In this document: positions 50,521 to 60,612 of the stretch, one piece after another | Layout: each line of letters starts with the position of its first letter | Numbering within the stretch: the first letter of the stretch is position 1 | Source of the DNA: Pseudonocardia sp. ICBG1293 | GTDB lineage: Bacteria > Actinomycetota > Actinomycetes > Mycobacteriales > Pseudonocardiaceae | DNA: 64,000 bases | Assembly (NCBI RefSeq): GCF_020131355.1 | Contig: NZ_JAHLEL010000054.1 | Coordinates: 248,001 to 312,000 of the forward strand | Reading direction: 5' to 3' | The notes under the pieces: model-generated | Told to the model about the DNA's origin: nothing | What the model saw: the letters and a program-made list of their open reading frames with translations, nothing else | The model's database searches: none | Translations under genes and position numbers: made by a program

Positions 50521-51689
50521 GGACGGTGGTGCTCGTCGCCCGCCGGGAGATCACCACGCAGCTGCGGTCGCGGACGTTCGTCGTCGGGATCCTGCTGATG
50601 CTGCTGGTCTTCGGCGGGTACGGCGCGGTGATCGTGTTCGCCGGGTCGCAGAGCTCCTCGGCATCGCTGGTGCTGGACGGGCCGGCCCGCGAGCTGCGCG
50701 GCGAGCTGCAGGGCACGGCCGACCGGCTGGGCACCGCGCTGGCGCTCACCGAGGCCGGGAACCGGTCGACCGCGGAGTCGATGGTCCGCTCCGGCGAGGC
50801 CGACGCGATGCTGACCGGCGCACCGGGGACCTACCAGCTCGTCGGCCTCGACGACGTCGCCCCGGGGCTGCGGTCGATGGTCACCGACGTCGTCGAACAG
50901 CAGGCGGTGCGGGAGTCGCTGCTCGCCGTGGGTGCCGATCCGGACCGGGTCAGCACGCTGTCCGGGGTGGGGGTGCGCACCCTCGAACCGGTCGACACCG
51001 AGCTGGGCCAGCGGATCGGTACCGCGTTCGTCGTGACGTTCCTGCTGTTCTTCTCGGTCACCGCCTACGGTGCGGCCGTCGCACAGGGGGTGGTCGACGA
51101 GAAGGCCGGGCGGGTGGTCGAGCTGCTGCTCGCGACCATCCCGGCGCGGGCGCTGCTCGCCGGGAAGGTGCTCGGGCTCGGCCTGGTCGGCCTGCTGCAG
51201 CTCCTGATCCTGGGCGGCGTGGGCGCGGCGGTCGCGGTGGGTACCGGCGTGCTGGCCGTCCCGGCACTGCTGCTGCCGACGCTGGTGTCGGCACTGGTCT
51301 GGTACCTGGTCGGTTTCTTCCTGTTCGCGACGCTGTACGCGGCGGCGGGCGCGCTGGTGTCCCGCCAGGAGGAGCTGCAGTCGGTCACCGCCCCGATCGC
51401 GGTCGTGCTGCTCGTCCCGTTCGTACTCACCGTCGCCGTCCTGCCGGTGGACCCGCGCAACCCGGTGACCACGGTCCTGTCGTTCGTGCCGTACCTGTCG
51501 CAGACGCTCATGCCGGCCCGCACCGCGCTGGGCGTCGCCGCCTGGTGGGAGCCGGTCGTCGCGTTCGCACTGGCGCTGCTCGCCCTGGCCGGGATGGTGG
51601 TGCTCGCGGCGCGCGTCTACCGCAACTCGGTGCTGCGCACCGGGGCGCGGGTCCGCTGGCGGGACGCGCTCAGGAGCGGGCGGCCTTGA
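50517..51689 (+). CDS. ABC-2 permease (NatB-like)
   Basis: 390 residues. One N-terminal helix (RTFVVGILLMLLVFGGYGAVIVF), a large extracytoplasmic domain of about 140 residues, then five helices with VVDEKAGRVVELLLATIPARALLAGK, the conserved ABC-2 coupling motif. The NatAB type exports Na+ or small molecules. The 3' end overlaps the convergent photolyase gene by 20 nt. Confidence 0.87.
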   Translation: MRTVVLVARREITTQLRSRTFVVGILLMLLVFGGYGAVIVFAGSQSSSASLVLDGPARELRGELQGTADRLGTALALTEAGNRSTAESMVRSGEADAMLTGAPGTYQLVGLDDVAPGLRSMVTDVVEQQAVRESLLAVGADPDRVSTLSGVGVRTLEPVDTELGQRIGTAFVVTFLLFFSVTAYGAAVAQGVVDEKAGRVVELLLATIPARALLAGKVLGLGLVGLLQLLILGGVGAAVAVGTGVLAVPALLLPTLVSALVWYLVGFFLFATLYAAAGALVSRQEELQSVTAPIAVVLLVPFVLTVAVLPVDPRNPVTTVLSFVPYLSQTLMPARTALGVAAWWEPVVAFALALLALAGMVVLAARVYRNSVLRTGARVRWRDALRSGRP

Positions 51690-53061
51690 CCCGGTCGTAG
51701 CGGGCCAGCGCGTCCTGCCGCTCGGCCTTGTGGTCGACCATCGGCTCCGGGTACCCCTCCGGGATGCCGTCGCGCAGCTTCCAGGGCTGGTGGACCGCCT
51801 TGCCCTCGACCTCGGCGAGCTCGGGCACCCAGCGGCGCACGTAGTCCCCGTCGGGGTCGAAGCGCTCGCCCTGGGTGATCGGGTTGAAGACCCGGAAGTA
51901 CGGCGACGCGTCCGTCCCCGACCCGGCCGTCCACTGCCACCCGTGCTGGTTGGAGGCCAGGTCGCCGTCCACGAGCAGGGACATGAAGTGCCGCGCGCCC
52001 CGCCACCACGGGATGTGCAGGTCCTTGACCAGGAACGACGCGACGATCATCCGCACCCGGTTGTGCATCCAGGCCTCGCCGCGCAGCTGGCGCATCCCGG
52101 CGTCGACGATCGGGAAGCCCGTCCGGCCCTCGCACCACCGCTCGAAGTCGGCGTCGGCGTCGGTCCCCGTGCGCAGCGGGAGATGGTCGAAGCCCTGGTC
52201 GTAGTTCTGCCGCGCGGAGTCCGGGCGCCGGTACAGCACGTCAGCGTAGAACTCCCGCCAGGCGATCTCGGTGCGGTAGGTCTTCACCGAGTCGCCCCTG
52301 CGCCCGGACAGGTCCGCCAGCAGCGTGCGCGGGTGGACGCAGCCGTACTTCAGGTACGGCGACATGCCCGAGGTACCGCGCTTGGCCGGCAGGTCGCGGT
52401 CGGACTCGTAGTCCTCGACGCCCTCGTCGAGGAAGTCCTTCCAGCGGGCCAGTGCCGCGGACTCCCCCGCCTCGGGCAGCTCGGCCTCGACCGCGCCGTC
52501 GTCGGGGATCGCGACGGCGCGCGGGCCGCCGTCCTTGTCCGACGGGTCCATCCAGGTGCAGGTGCTCGCGTCGGTGTCGGCCGGGGCGCGCCAGCCGTGG
52601 TCGGCCCAGGCGCGGCTGAACGGGGTGAACACCTTGAACGACCCACCACCGCCCTTCTCGACCCGCCCCGGTGCGACGGCGTACGGCGAGCCGCTGCGGA
52701 CGAGCTCCACGCCGTCGTCGGACAGCGCCTTCTCGACCTGCTCGTCGCGCTCACGCCCGTAGGGCCCGAAGTCCGCGGCGACGTGCACGGTCTGCGCGCC
52801 GACCGCCGTCGCGATCCGCGGGACCACGTCGGCCGGGTCCCCCTTCACCACGAGCAGCTTCCCGCCGAGGGCCTCGTCGAGCTCGCGCAGGCAGCCGTAG
52901 AGGAAGTTCGCCCGCGCGGCGCCGGAGGGCTTGAGCAGTGCCGGGTCCAGGACGAACAGCGCGAGCGCACGGTCGGCGGCGTCGGCCGCGGCGAGGAACG
53001 TGGGCTGATCGGCCACCCGGAGGTCACGACGGAACCAGACGACGGCGGTGCTGGACGGCAT
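51670..53061 (-). CDS. phrB: Deoxyribodipyrimidine photolyase (cryptochrome/photolyase family)
   Basis: 463 residues. The N-terminal antenna domain starts VVWFRRDLRVADQPTF; the FAD domain holds GTSGMSPYLKYGCVHPRTLL, EIAWREFYADVL, GFPIVDAGMRQLRGEAWMHNRVRM and NQHGWQWTAGSGTDASPYFRVFNP, including the conserved Trp residues of the electron-transfer chain. It repairs cyclobutane pyrimidine dimers using light. The ATG at 53061 is chosen because MPSSTAVVWFRRDLR fits the family N-terminus; the frame is open to 53229 through the palindrome. Confidence 0.93.
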   Translation of the reverse strand: MPSSTAVVWFRRDLRVADQPTFLAAADAADRALALFVLDPALLKPSGAARANFLYGCLRELDEALGGKLLVVKGDPADVVPRIATAVGAQTVHVAADFGPYGRERDEQVEKALSDDGVELVRSGSPYAVAPGRVEKGGGGSFKVFTPFSRAWADHGWRAPADTDASTCTWMDPSDKDGGPRAVAIPDDGAVEAELPEAGESAALARWKDFLDEGVEDYESDRDLPAKRGTSGMSPYLKYGCVHPRTLLADLSGRRGDSVKTYRTEIAWREFYADVLYRRPDSARQNYDQGFDHLPLRTGTDADADFERWCEGRTGFPIVDAGMRQLRGEAWMHNRVRMIVASFLVKDLHIPWWRGARHFMSLLVDGDLASNQHGWQWTAGSGTDASPYFRVFNPITQGERFDPDGDYVRRWVPELAEVEGKAVHQPWKLRDGIPEGYPEPMVDHKAERQDALARYDRVKAARS

Positions 53062-53176
53062 GTCGACCGACGCTAGCGGCGCCGCCGTCGCCCCGCCCGC
53101 CGAACCACGGCCCCGTCCGTTCCCCTCCCGCCCGCCGGGACACCCCCCTCCGTGACTCCCCCACGCCCTCCCTGAC

Positions 53177-53227
53177 GCACGAGCGGGCCGTTCGTACGAA
53201 AGGTTCGTACGAACGGCCCGCTCGTGC
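53177..53227. repeat. 51-bp perfect palindrome with nested TTCGTACGAA copies
   Basis: A 24-bp perfect stem (53177-53200 with 53204-53227) with an AGG loop. The top of the stem is made of two copies of the self-complementary decamer TTCGTACGAA (53191-53200 and 53204-53213). It lies after the citrate synthase gene and before the photolyase start. It can serve as gltA terminator, but the nested palindromes suggest a REP/MITE-like element or a protein-binding site. Confidence 0.8.
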
Positions 53228-53297
53228 ACAGGTGGGGTGGTGCGGGACGGTGCGGTGGGTCAGGTGCCGGGTGGTGCCGGCGAGGCCGACCTGCCGG

Positions 53298-54608
<1,311 letters not shown>

Positions 54609-54697
54609 GTGGAGGTTCCCTCTCACAGCGGGGATCAATCGGGTCTCGGGCACACGCTAGCCCGCCGGGGCGATTCCGCAGAACGCGGCGACGATTC

Positions 54698-56095
54698 TCA
54701 CGCCTCCCCACGGGGTGCCCGGTACCGGAGGAACTCCGGGAACCGCCACACGCACAGCAGCACACCGACGATCACCGCGGCCCCGCCGAGCGTCGCGGTG
54801 CCGCCGGGCCCGATCAGCGAGGCCGCCGAGCCGTGCCACATGTCGGCCAGCCGGGGCCCGCCCGCGACGACGACGACGATGAACACGCCCTGCATCCGGC
54901 CGCGCATCTCGTCGGTGGCGACGGTCTGCAGCATCGAGGACCGGCACACCGAGCTCACCAGGTCCCCGGCACCGGCGACGGCCAGCGCCAGCACCGCGAG
55001 GAACAGCGACCCGGTCAGGCCGAACACCAGGACCCCGCCGCCCCAGACGCAGACCGCGACCACGACCGCGACGCCCTGGCGCCGCACCTTCTGCAGCCAG
55101 CCCGACAGCACCCCGCCCGCGACCATGCCGATCGGGATCGCGGCGTACAGCAGGCCCTGCTGGACGCCGCCGTCGGCCGTCCCGCCGAAGGTGTCCACCG
55201 CCATCTGCGGGAACAGCACGCGGGGCATGCCCAGTCCCATCGCGATCACGTCGACCAGGAACGAGACGAGCAGGATCCGCTGCGTGCCGACGTAGCGGAA
55301 GCCGTCGACGACCGAGCGCAGCCCCACCTTCGGGCGCCCGCCGTCCACCCGCTGTGCGGAACTCGGCAGCGCGGGCAGCCGCCAGGTCGCCCACAGCGTC
55401 GCCAGCAGGAAGATCGCGTCGATCAGGTAGAGCGTGGACAGCCCGATGAACGGGATCAGCACCCCGGCCAGCAGCGGTCCGAGCACCGCACCGACCTGCA
55501 CGACCGTCATGTTCAAGGCGTTCGCCGCGGGCAGCTGCTCGGCCGGCAGCAGCCTCGGGATGACCGCGCTGCGGGTGGGCTGGTTCATCGCGAGCATCGC
55601 CGACTGGAAGGCGAACAGCACCAGTACGACCCACACGTTCCCGGCGCCGCTAGCCGAGACCACCCACAGCGCCAGCGAGCTCAGCGCGATGCCCGATCCG
55701 GTGAACAGCAGCAGCACCCTGCGGTCCACCGCGTCGGCGACGGCGCCGCCCCACAGCCCGAACACGACCAGCGGGACGAGGCCGAACAGGCCGGTCAGGC
55801 CCACGTAGGCCGAGGACCCGGTCAGCTGGAAGATCTGGATCGGCACGGCGACGACCGACAGCTGGGCGCCGATCACCGTGACGATCCCGGCCACCCACAG
55901 CCGCCGGTACGCGGGCGTGCGCAGGGGGGTGGTGTCGGCGAAGGCCGACCGCAGCGGACCGGTGATCCGCGACACGCGGGTGCGGGCGGTCGGGGCGCCG
56001 TCGGCGGCGGAGGGGACCGGGCGGGTCGGGCTGTCCCGTTCCGCACCCGGCACGGGCTGCGTCGGCCCCTCACCGGGATCGTTGCGCGTGCTCAC
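54698..56095 (-). CDS. MFS exporter
   Basis: 465 residues with 12 hydrophobic segments after a 65-residue Pro/Thr-rich cytosolic N-terminus. FGLWGGAVADAVDRRVLLLF is the loop 2-3 motif; NQPTRSAVIPRLLPAEQLPAANAL is the characteristic loop of the MFS_3/enterobactin-exporter (EntS-like) family. It probably exports siderophores or drugs. GTG start. It sits in the interval between the citrate synthase and pdxH. Confidence 0.87.
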   Translation of the reverse strand: MSTRNDPGEGPTQPVPGAERDSPTRPVPSAADGAPTARTRVSRITGPLRSAFADTTPLRTPAYRRLWVAGIVTVIGAQLSVVAVPIQIFQLTGSSAYVGLTGLFGLVPLVVFGLWGGAVADAVDRRVLLLFTGSGIALSSLALWVVSASGAGNVWVVLVLFAFQSAMLAMNQPTRSAVIPRLLPAEQLPAANALNMTVVQVGAVLGPLLAGVLIPFIGLSTLYLIDAIFLLATLWATWRLPALPSSAQRVDGGRPKVGLRSVVDGFRYVGTQRILLVSFLVDVIAMGLGMPRVLFPQMAVDTFGGTADGGVQQGLLYAAIPIGMVAGGVLSGWLQKVRRQGVAVVVAVCVWGGGVLVFGLTGSLFLAVLALAVAGAGDLVSSVCRSSMLQTVATDEMRGRMQGVFIVVVVAGGPRLADMWHGSAASLIGPGGTATLGGAAVIVGVLLCVWRFPEFLRYRAPRGEA

Positions 56096-56144
56096 GACGT
56101 CAAGGTGTACACGGGCCCCCCGACGACCCGCCTCCGGGATGTCC

Positions 56145-56798
56145 CTAGGGGGCGAGCCGGCGCACGGACCAGGAGTCGTCGCGGCCGACCTCGAAGCGCA
56201 GCCGGTCGTGCATCCGGTCCGCCCGGCCCTGCCAGAACTCGACCTGCCAGGGCACGATCCGCCAACCGCCCCAGTGCGGCGGGCGGGGGATCTCCTCGAC
56301 GCCCTCGAAGCGGCGGGTCACCCCGGCGAGCGCCTGGTCGAGGACGGTGCGCCCGGCGACGATCGTCGACTGCGCCGACGCCCACGCGCCCAGCTGCGAG
56401 CCACGCGGGCGGAGCGCCCAGTAGGCGTCGGACTGGGCCTCGGAGCAGCGCTCGACCCGGCCGGCGAGGTGCACCTGACGCTGCAGGTCGTACCAGGGGA
56501 AGGTCACCGAGGCGACGCGCGTGCGGTTCAGGTCGTGGCTCTTGGCCGAGGTGTAGTTGGTGTAGAAGACGATCCCGCCGGTGTCGAGGCCCTTGCACAG
56601 GACGGTGCGCGCCGACGGCAGCCCGTCCGGGTCCGACGTCGCGAGCACCATCGCGTTCGGCTCGGTCAGCTCCGCCTCGCGGGCCTGCTCCAGCCACGCG
56701 GCCAGCTGTTCGTGCCAGGTCGGAGCGAGGTCGTCGACGTCGAGCGGGCGGCTCGAGTAGTCCGTCCGCATCCTCTCGAGCGCGGGCGCGTCGGTCAT
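56145..56798 (-). CDS. pdxH: Pyridoxamine 5'-phosphate oxidase
   Basis: 217 residues. MRTDYSSRPLDVDDLAPTW is the N-terminal substrate motif; SARTVLCKGLDTGGIVFYTNYTSAKSHDL binds FMN; GSQLGAWASAQSTIV and the C-terminal FWQGRADRMHDRLRFE (RxxR-H-D-R) bind PLP. It oxidises pyridoxamine or pyridoxine phosphate to PLP with O2. AAGGGGAA precedes the ATG. PLP is used by SerC encoded nearby. Confidence 0.94.
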   Translation of the reverse strand: MTDAPALERMRTDYSSRPLDVDDLAPTWHEQLAAWLEQAREAELTEPNAMVLATSDPDGLPSARTVLCKGLDTGGIVFYTNYTSAKSHDLNRTRVASVTFPWYDLQRQVHLAGRVERCSEAQSDAYWALRPRGSQLGAWASAQSTIVAGRTVLDQALAGVTRRFEGVEEIPRPPHWGGWRIVPWQVEFWQGRADRMHDRLRFEVGRDDSWSVRRLAP

Positions 56799-56999
56799 CG
56801 GTTCCCCTTCCGAGCAGGTGCGTGCGTCCCGCACCGTAGGCGCGCCGGAGCGGTGTGCGCACCCGCCGTTCGGAGTGGTCGCGGCCGATGTCCGTACCGG
56901 GGTGTCCGGTTCGTGATCGACACCACCGCCGGGTCGCGTTGCCCCGTCCCGCCCGCGGGGAGCAGGGTGACGGCGACGATCCGAGCCGAAGGAGACCCG

Positions 57000-58139
57000 G
57001 TGACCGAGACGATCGGGCACGAGGTGCCCCCGCCCCCGCCCGGCTTCACCTCCGGTCTGGAGGGCCACGTCGCCTTCCGGACCGAGATCGCCGAGCCGGA
57101 CAAGGACGGCGGGTCGCTGCGCTACCGCGGCGTGGACCTGGAGGACCTGGCCGGCACCGTGACCTTCGGCGACGTCTGGGCGCTGCTGGTCGACGGCCGG
57201 TTCGGGCAGAGCCTGCCGCCGGCGGAGCCGTTCCCGATCCCGGTGCACACCGGTGACGTCCGGGTCGACGTGCAGGCGGCGCTGGCGATGCTGGCCCCGT
57301 ACTGGGGCTACCGCCCCCTGCTCGACATCGACGACGCCGAGGCCCGCGACGACCTGGCGCGCGCCTCGGTGATGGCGCTGTCCTACGTCGCCCAGTCCGC
57401 GCGGGGCATCGGTGTGCCCGCGGTCCCGCAGAAGCGTATCGACGAGTGCTCGACGATCACCGAGCGCTTCATGACCCGCTGGCGCGGCGAGCCCGACCCG
57501 CGCCACGTCGCCGCCGTCGACGCCTACTGGGTGTCCGCCGCCGAGCACGGCATGAACGCCTCCACCTTCACCGCCCGGGTGATCGCCTCCACCGGCGCCG
57601 ACGCGGCCGCGTCGCTGTCCGGCGCGATCGGGGCCATGTCCGGTCCGCTGCACGGTGGCGCCCCGGCCCGGGTGCTCCCGATGATCGAGGAGGTCGAGCG
57701 CACCGGTGACCCCGAGGCGCTGGTGAAGGGCCTGCTGGACCGCAAGGAGAAGCTCATGGGCTTCGGGCACCGGGTCTACCGGGCCGAGGACCCGCGGGCC
57801 CGCGTGCTGCGCCGCACCTGCCGGGAGCTGAACGCCCCGCGGTACGAGGTGGCCGCCGAGCTGGAGCGCACGGCGCTGGCCGTCCTGCGCGAGCGGCGCC
57901 CGGACCGGCCGATCGAGACCAACGTCGAGTTCTGGGCGGCGGTGATCCTCGACTTCGCCGAGGTCCCGCCGCACATGATGCCCGCGATGTTCACCTCGGC
58001 CCGGACCGCGGGCTGGTCGGCCCACGTGCTGGAGCAGAAGCGCGAGGGCAAGCTGGTGCGGCCGAGCGCGCAGTACATCGGCCCGGGCCCGCGCACGCCG
58101 CGCGACGTCGAGGGCTGGGAGTCGGTCGCCGCCCGCTGA
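57000..58139 (+). CDS. Second citrate synthase (citrate/2-methylcitrate synthase family)
   Basis: 379 residues from GTG, with GAAGGAG 6 nt upstream. SLRYRGVDLEDLAGTVTFGDVWALL starts the fold; catalytic His in SAAEHGMNASTFTARV and SGPLHGGAPARVLPM, and the Asp position reads TNVEFWAAVILD (Glu for Asp). The latter is unusual: most family members have NVDFY. GFGHRVYRAEDPRARVL is conserved. The pdxH-citrate synthase pair is conserved in actinobacteria (citA-like). The Asp-to-Glu position deserves alignment before assuming full activity. Confidence 0.85.
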   Translation: MTETIGHEVPPPPPGFTSGLEGHVAFRTEIAEPDKDGGSLRYRGVDLEDLAGTVTFGDVWALLVDGRFGQSLPPAEPFPIPVHTGDVRVDVQAALAMLAPYWGYRPLLDIDDAEARDDLARASVMALSYVAQSARGIGVPAVPQKRIDECSTITERFMTRWRGEPDPRHVAAVDAYWVSAAEHGMNASTFTARVIASTGADAAASLSGAIGAMSGPLHGGAPARVLPMIEEVERTGDPEALVKGLLDRKEKLMGFGHRVYRAEDPRARVLRRTCRELNAPRYEVAAELERTALAVLRERRPDRPIETNVEFWAAVILDFAEVPPHMMPAMFTSARTAGWSAHVLEQKREGKLVRPSAQYIGPGPRTPRDVEGWESVAAR

Positions 58140-58242
58140 CCCCCACCGGTGTGTCCACGGGGGACCGTCTCCCGGCCGGAGCGCCACGAGGGATCCCCGT
58201 ACCGCACCGGGCGCGGGACGGGGCGGCCCCGCGCCGACGGTG

Positions 58243-59529
58243 TCAGCCCGCGGGCAGAGGCGCGGGGACCCGGGTCCGCCGGATCGCCACCGACAGCCCG
58301 GCCGCGACGACACAGAGGACGGCGCCGCCGTACCAGGCCAGGTCGTAGCTGCCGAGCGCGTCCCGGACCAGCCCGGCGACGAGTGCCGCGAACGCCGCCC
58401 CGAGCTGGTGCGAGGCGAAGATCCAGCCGAACACCACCGCCGAGCGGGCACCGAACGCCTCGCGGGCCAGTGCCATCGTCGGTGGGACGGTGGCGACCCA
58501 GTCCAGGCCGTAGAACACGACGAACGCGAGCATGCTGGCGTTCAGGTCGGTCCCGAACAACGGCGGCAGCAGGAACAACGACACCCCGCGCAGCGCGTAG
58601 TAGGCGCCCAGCAGCAGCCGGGGGTCGACCCGGTCGGTCAGCCAGCCGGAGCAGATCGTCCCGAGCAGGTCGAAGATCCCGACCAGGGCGAGCAGGGAGG
58701 CCGCCGTCGTCGCGGGCATGCCGTGGTCGTGCGCGGCCGGCACGAAGTGGGACTGGACGAGCCCGGCCGTCGTCGCGCCGCAGATGAAGAACCCACCGAC
58801 GAGCAGCCAGAACGTGCCGGTGCGTGCGGCGTCGGTCAGTGCCCGCACGGCGAGCCGGGCGGCGCCGGTGCGCTGCGGCGCGACGACGTCGGCCTCGGTG
58901 CCGCCGTAGGGCAGCACCCCGGCGTCGGCGGGGTGGTCCTTCAGGAACACCCACACGACCGGCACCACGACCAGCGCCGCGCCCGCGGTGATCAGTGCCG
59001 CGGGGCGCCACCCACCGGACTCGACGACGGCCGCGACGAGCGGCAGGAAGACCAGCTGCCCGGTCGCGGTGGCAGCGGTCAGGACCCCGGACACGAGGCC
59101 GCGGCGGGCCACGAACCAGCGGTTCACCACGGTCGCGACCAGCGCCATCGCCATCGACCCGGTACCCAGCCCGACGACGACACCCCACAGCAGCACGAGC
59201 TGCCAGACCGTCGTCATGAACACGGTCGCGCCCGCGCCGAGCGCCACCATGACCAGTGCCGTCGCGACCACGCGGCGCACGCCGAAGCGCTCCATCAGCG
59301 CCGCCGCGAACGGGGCGGTGACCCCGAACAGGGCGAGGTTGACCGCGAGCGCGAACGAGATCGACCCGATCCCCCACCCGAACTCGGCGTGCAGCGGTTC
59401 CACCAGCACGCCCGGTGTCGAGCGGAACCCGGCCGCGCCGAGCAGGGCGAGGAACGTCGCCCCCGCCGCCCACCAGGCCGGGTGCACCCGGCGCGCTCGT
59501 GTGTCCGCCGTCGTGGGCGCTGTCGTCAT
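58243..59529 (-). CDS. MFS transporter, oxalate/formate antiporter-like (MCT group)
   Basis: 428 residues with 12 helices. FRSTPGVLVEPLHAEFGWGIGSISFALAV is the N-terminal signature of the monocarboxylate/OxlT group; NRWFVARRGLVSGVLTAATATGQLVFLPL is the helix 4-5 region; GWLTDRVDPRLLLGAYYALRG follows the loop. The ATG at 59529 is chosen; the longer frame would overlap the divergent regulator. Divergent from the GlxA-type regulator, which may control it. Confidence 0.85.
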   Translation of the reverse strand: MTTAPTTADTRARRVHPAWWAAGATFLALLGAAGFRSTPGVLVEPLHAEFGWGIGSISFALAVNLALFGVTAPFAAALMERFGVRRVVATALVMVALGAGATVFMTTVWQLVLLWGVVVGLGTGSMAMALVATVVNRWFVARRGLVSGVLTAATATGQLVFLPLVAAVVESGGWRPAALITAGAALVVVPVVWVFLKDHPADAGVLPYGGTEADVVAPQRTGAARLAVRALTDAARTGTFWLLVGGFFICGATTAGLVQSHFVPAAHDHGMPATTAASLLALVGIFDLLGTICSGWLTDRVDPRLLLGAYYALRGVSLFLLPPLFGTDLNASMLAFVVFYGLDWVATVPPTMALAREAFGARSAVVFGWIFASHQLGAAFAALVAGLVRDALGSYDLAWYGGAVLCVVAAGLSVAIRRTRVPAPLPAG

Positions 59530-59599
59530 GGGGCCATCGTGCGGGGGCGCTGCGACGCGCAACAGTGGCCGTACGGACGACATGTGCAAGAATTCGGCC

Positions 59600-60559
59600 A
59601 TGCACCGGGTCGGGGTACTCGCCGTCGACGGGGTGATCGCCTTCGAGCTGGGCATCCCCGAACGGATCCTCGGCACCACGACCACGGCGGACGGCACCCC
59701 GCTCTACGACGTGCGGGTCGCCACCGTCGACGGCGGCCCGGTCCGCACCAGCGCCGGGTACCGGGTGCTGCCCGAGCACGGGATCGACGTGCTGGAACAC
59801 GCGGACACCCTGGTCGTGCCGGCCGTGCGCGGCCCGAACACCGACGACCCGGGCGAGGTCGTCATCGGCCTGGTGCGCCGGGCCGTGGACCGCGGGACGC
59901 GGGTCGTCGCGATCTGCACCGGGGCGTTCACCCTAGCCGCCGCGGGGGTGCTCGACGGCCGCCGCGCCACCACCCACTGGGCACACGTGGACGCCTTCCG
60001 CGCGCTGTACCCGCGGGTCGAGCTGGACCCCGACGTGCTGTTCGTCGACGACGGCGACGTCCTCACTTCGGCGGGCGTGGCCGCGGGCATCGACCTGTGC
60101 CTGCACCTGGTCCGGCGCGACCACGGCGCCGCGGTGGCCACCGCGACGGCGCGGCGCAACGTCGTCGCGCCGTGGCGCGAGGGCGGGCAGGCCCAGTTCG
60201 TCGCCTCGCACGTCCCCGACCCCGGCGGTCCGGACACCCACGCCGTCCGGCAGTGGGCACTGCACCGGCTCGACCGGCCGCTCGCGGTCGAGGAGCTGGC
60301 GACGCAGGCGTCGATGAGCGTGCGGACCTTCACCCGTCGTTTCCGTGCCGAGACCGGCACCAGCCCCGCCCGCTGGCTGGCCGCGCGGCGCCTGGAGCTG
60401 GTGCGACGCCTGCTGGAGACCACCGACCTGCCCGTCGAGCAGGTCGCGGCGCGCGCCGGGTTCGGCACCACCGCGGCACTGCGGCAGCGGTTGCACGCCG
60501 AGATCGGGATGGCGCCGCTGGCGTACCGGCGGGCGCACCGGGCCCCCGCCACGGGGTGA
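59600..60559 (+). CDS. GlxA-type transcription regulator: DJ-1/PfpI domain plus AraC HTH
   Basis: 319 residues. N-terminal DJ-1/PfpI domain (1-190): HRVGVLAVDGVIAFELGIPERIL and VVAICTGAFTLAAAGVLDGRRATTHW with the nucleophile-elbow Cys. C-terminal AraC HTH (210-310): PLAVEELATQASMSVRTFTRRFRAETGTSPARWL and DLPVEQVAARAGFGTTAALRQRLHAEIG. Divergent from the MFS gene by 70 nt. GlxA relatives sense nitrogen or carbon metabolites; the signal here is unknown. Confidence 0.87.
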   Translation: MHRVGVLAVDGVIAFELGIPERILGTTTTADGTPLYDVRVATVDGGPVRTSAGYRVLPEHGIDVLEHADTLVVPAVRGPNTDDPGEVVIGLVRRAVDRGTRVVAICTGAFTLAAAGVLDGRRATTHWAHVDAFRALYPRVELDPDVLFVDDGDVLTSAGVAAGIDLCLHLVRRDHGAAVATATARRNVVAPWREGGQAQFVASHVPDPGGPDTHAVRQWALHRLDRPLAVEELATQASMSVRTFTRRFRAETGTSPARWLAARRLELVRRLLETTDLPVEQVAARAGFGTTAALRQRLHAEIGMAPLAYRRAHRAPATG

Positions 60560-60612
60560 TCCGCGCGGCACTCGGCGCACGTCGCCGCGGGTGCTGCTGC
60601 GACACTGGGACG

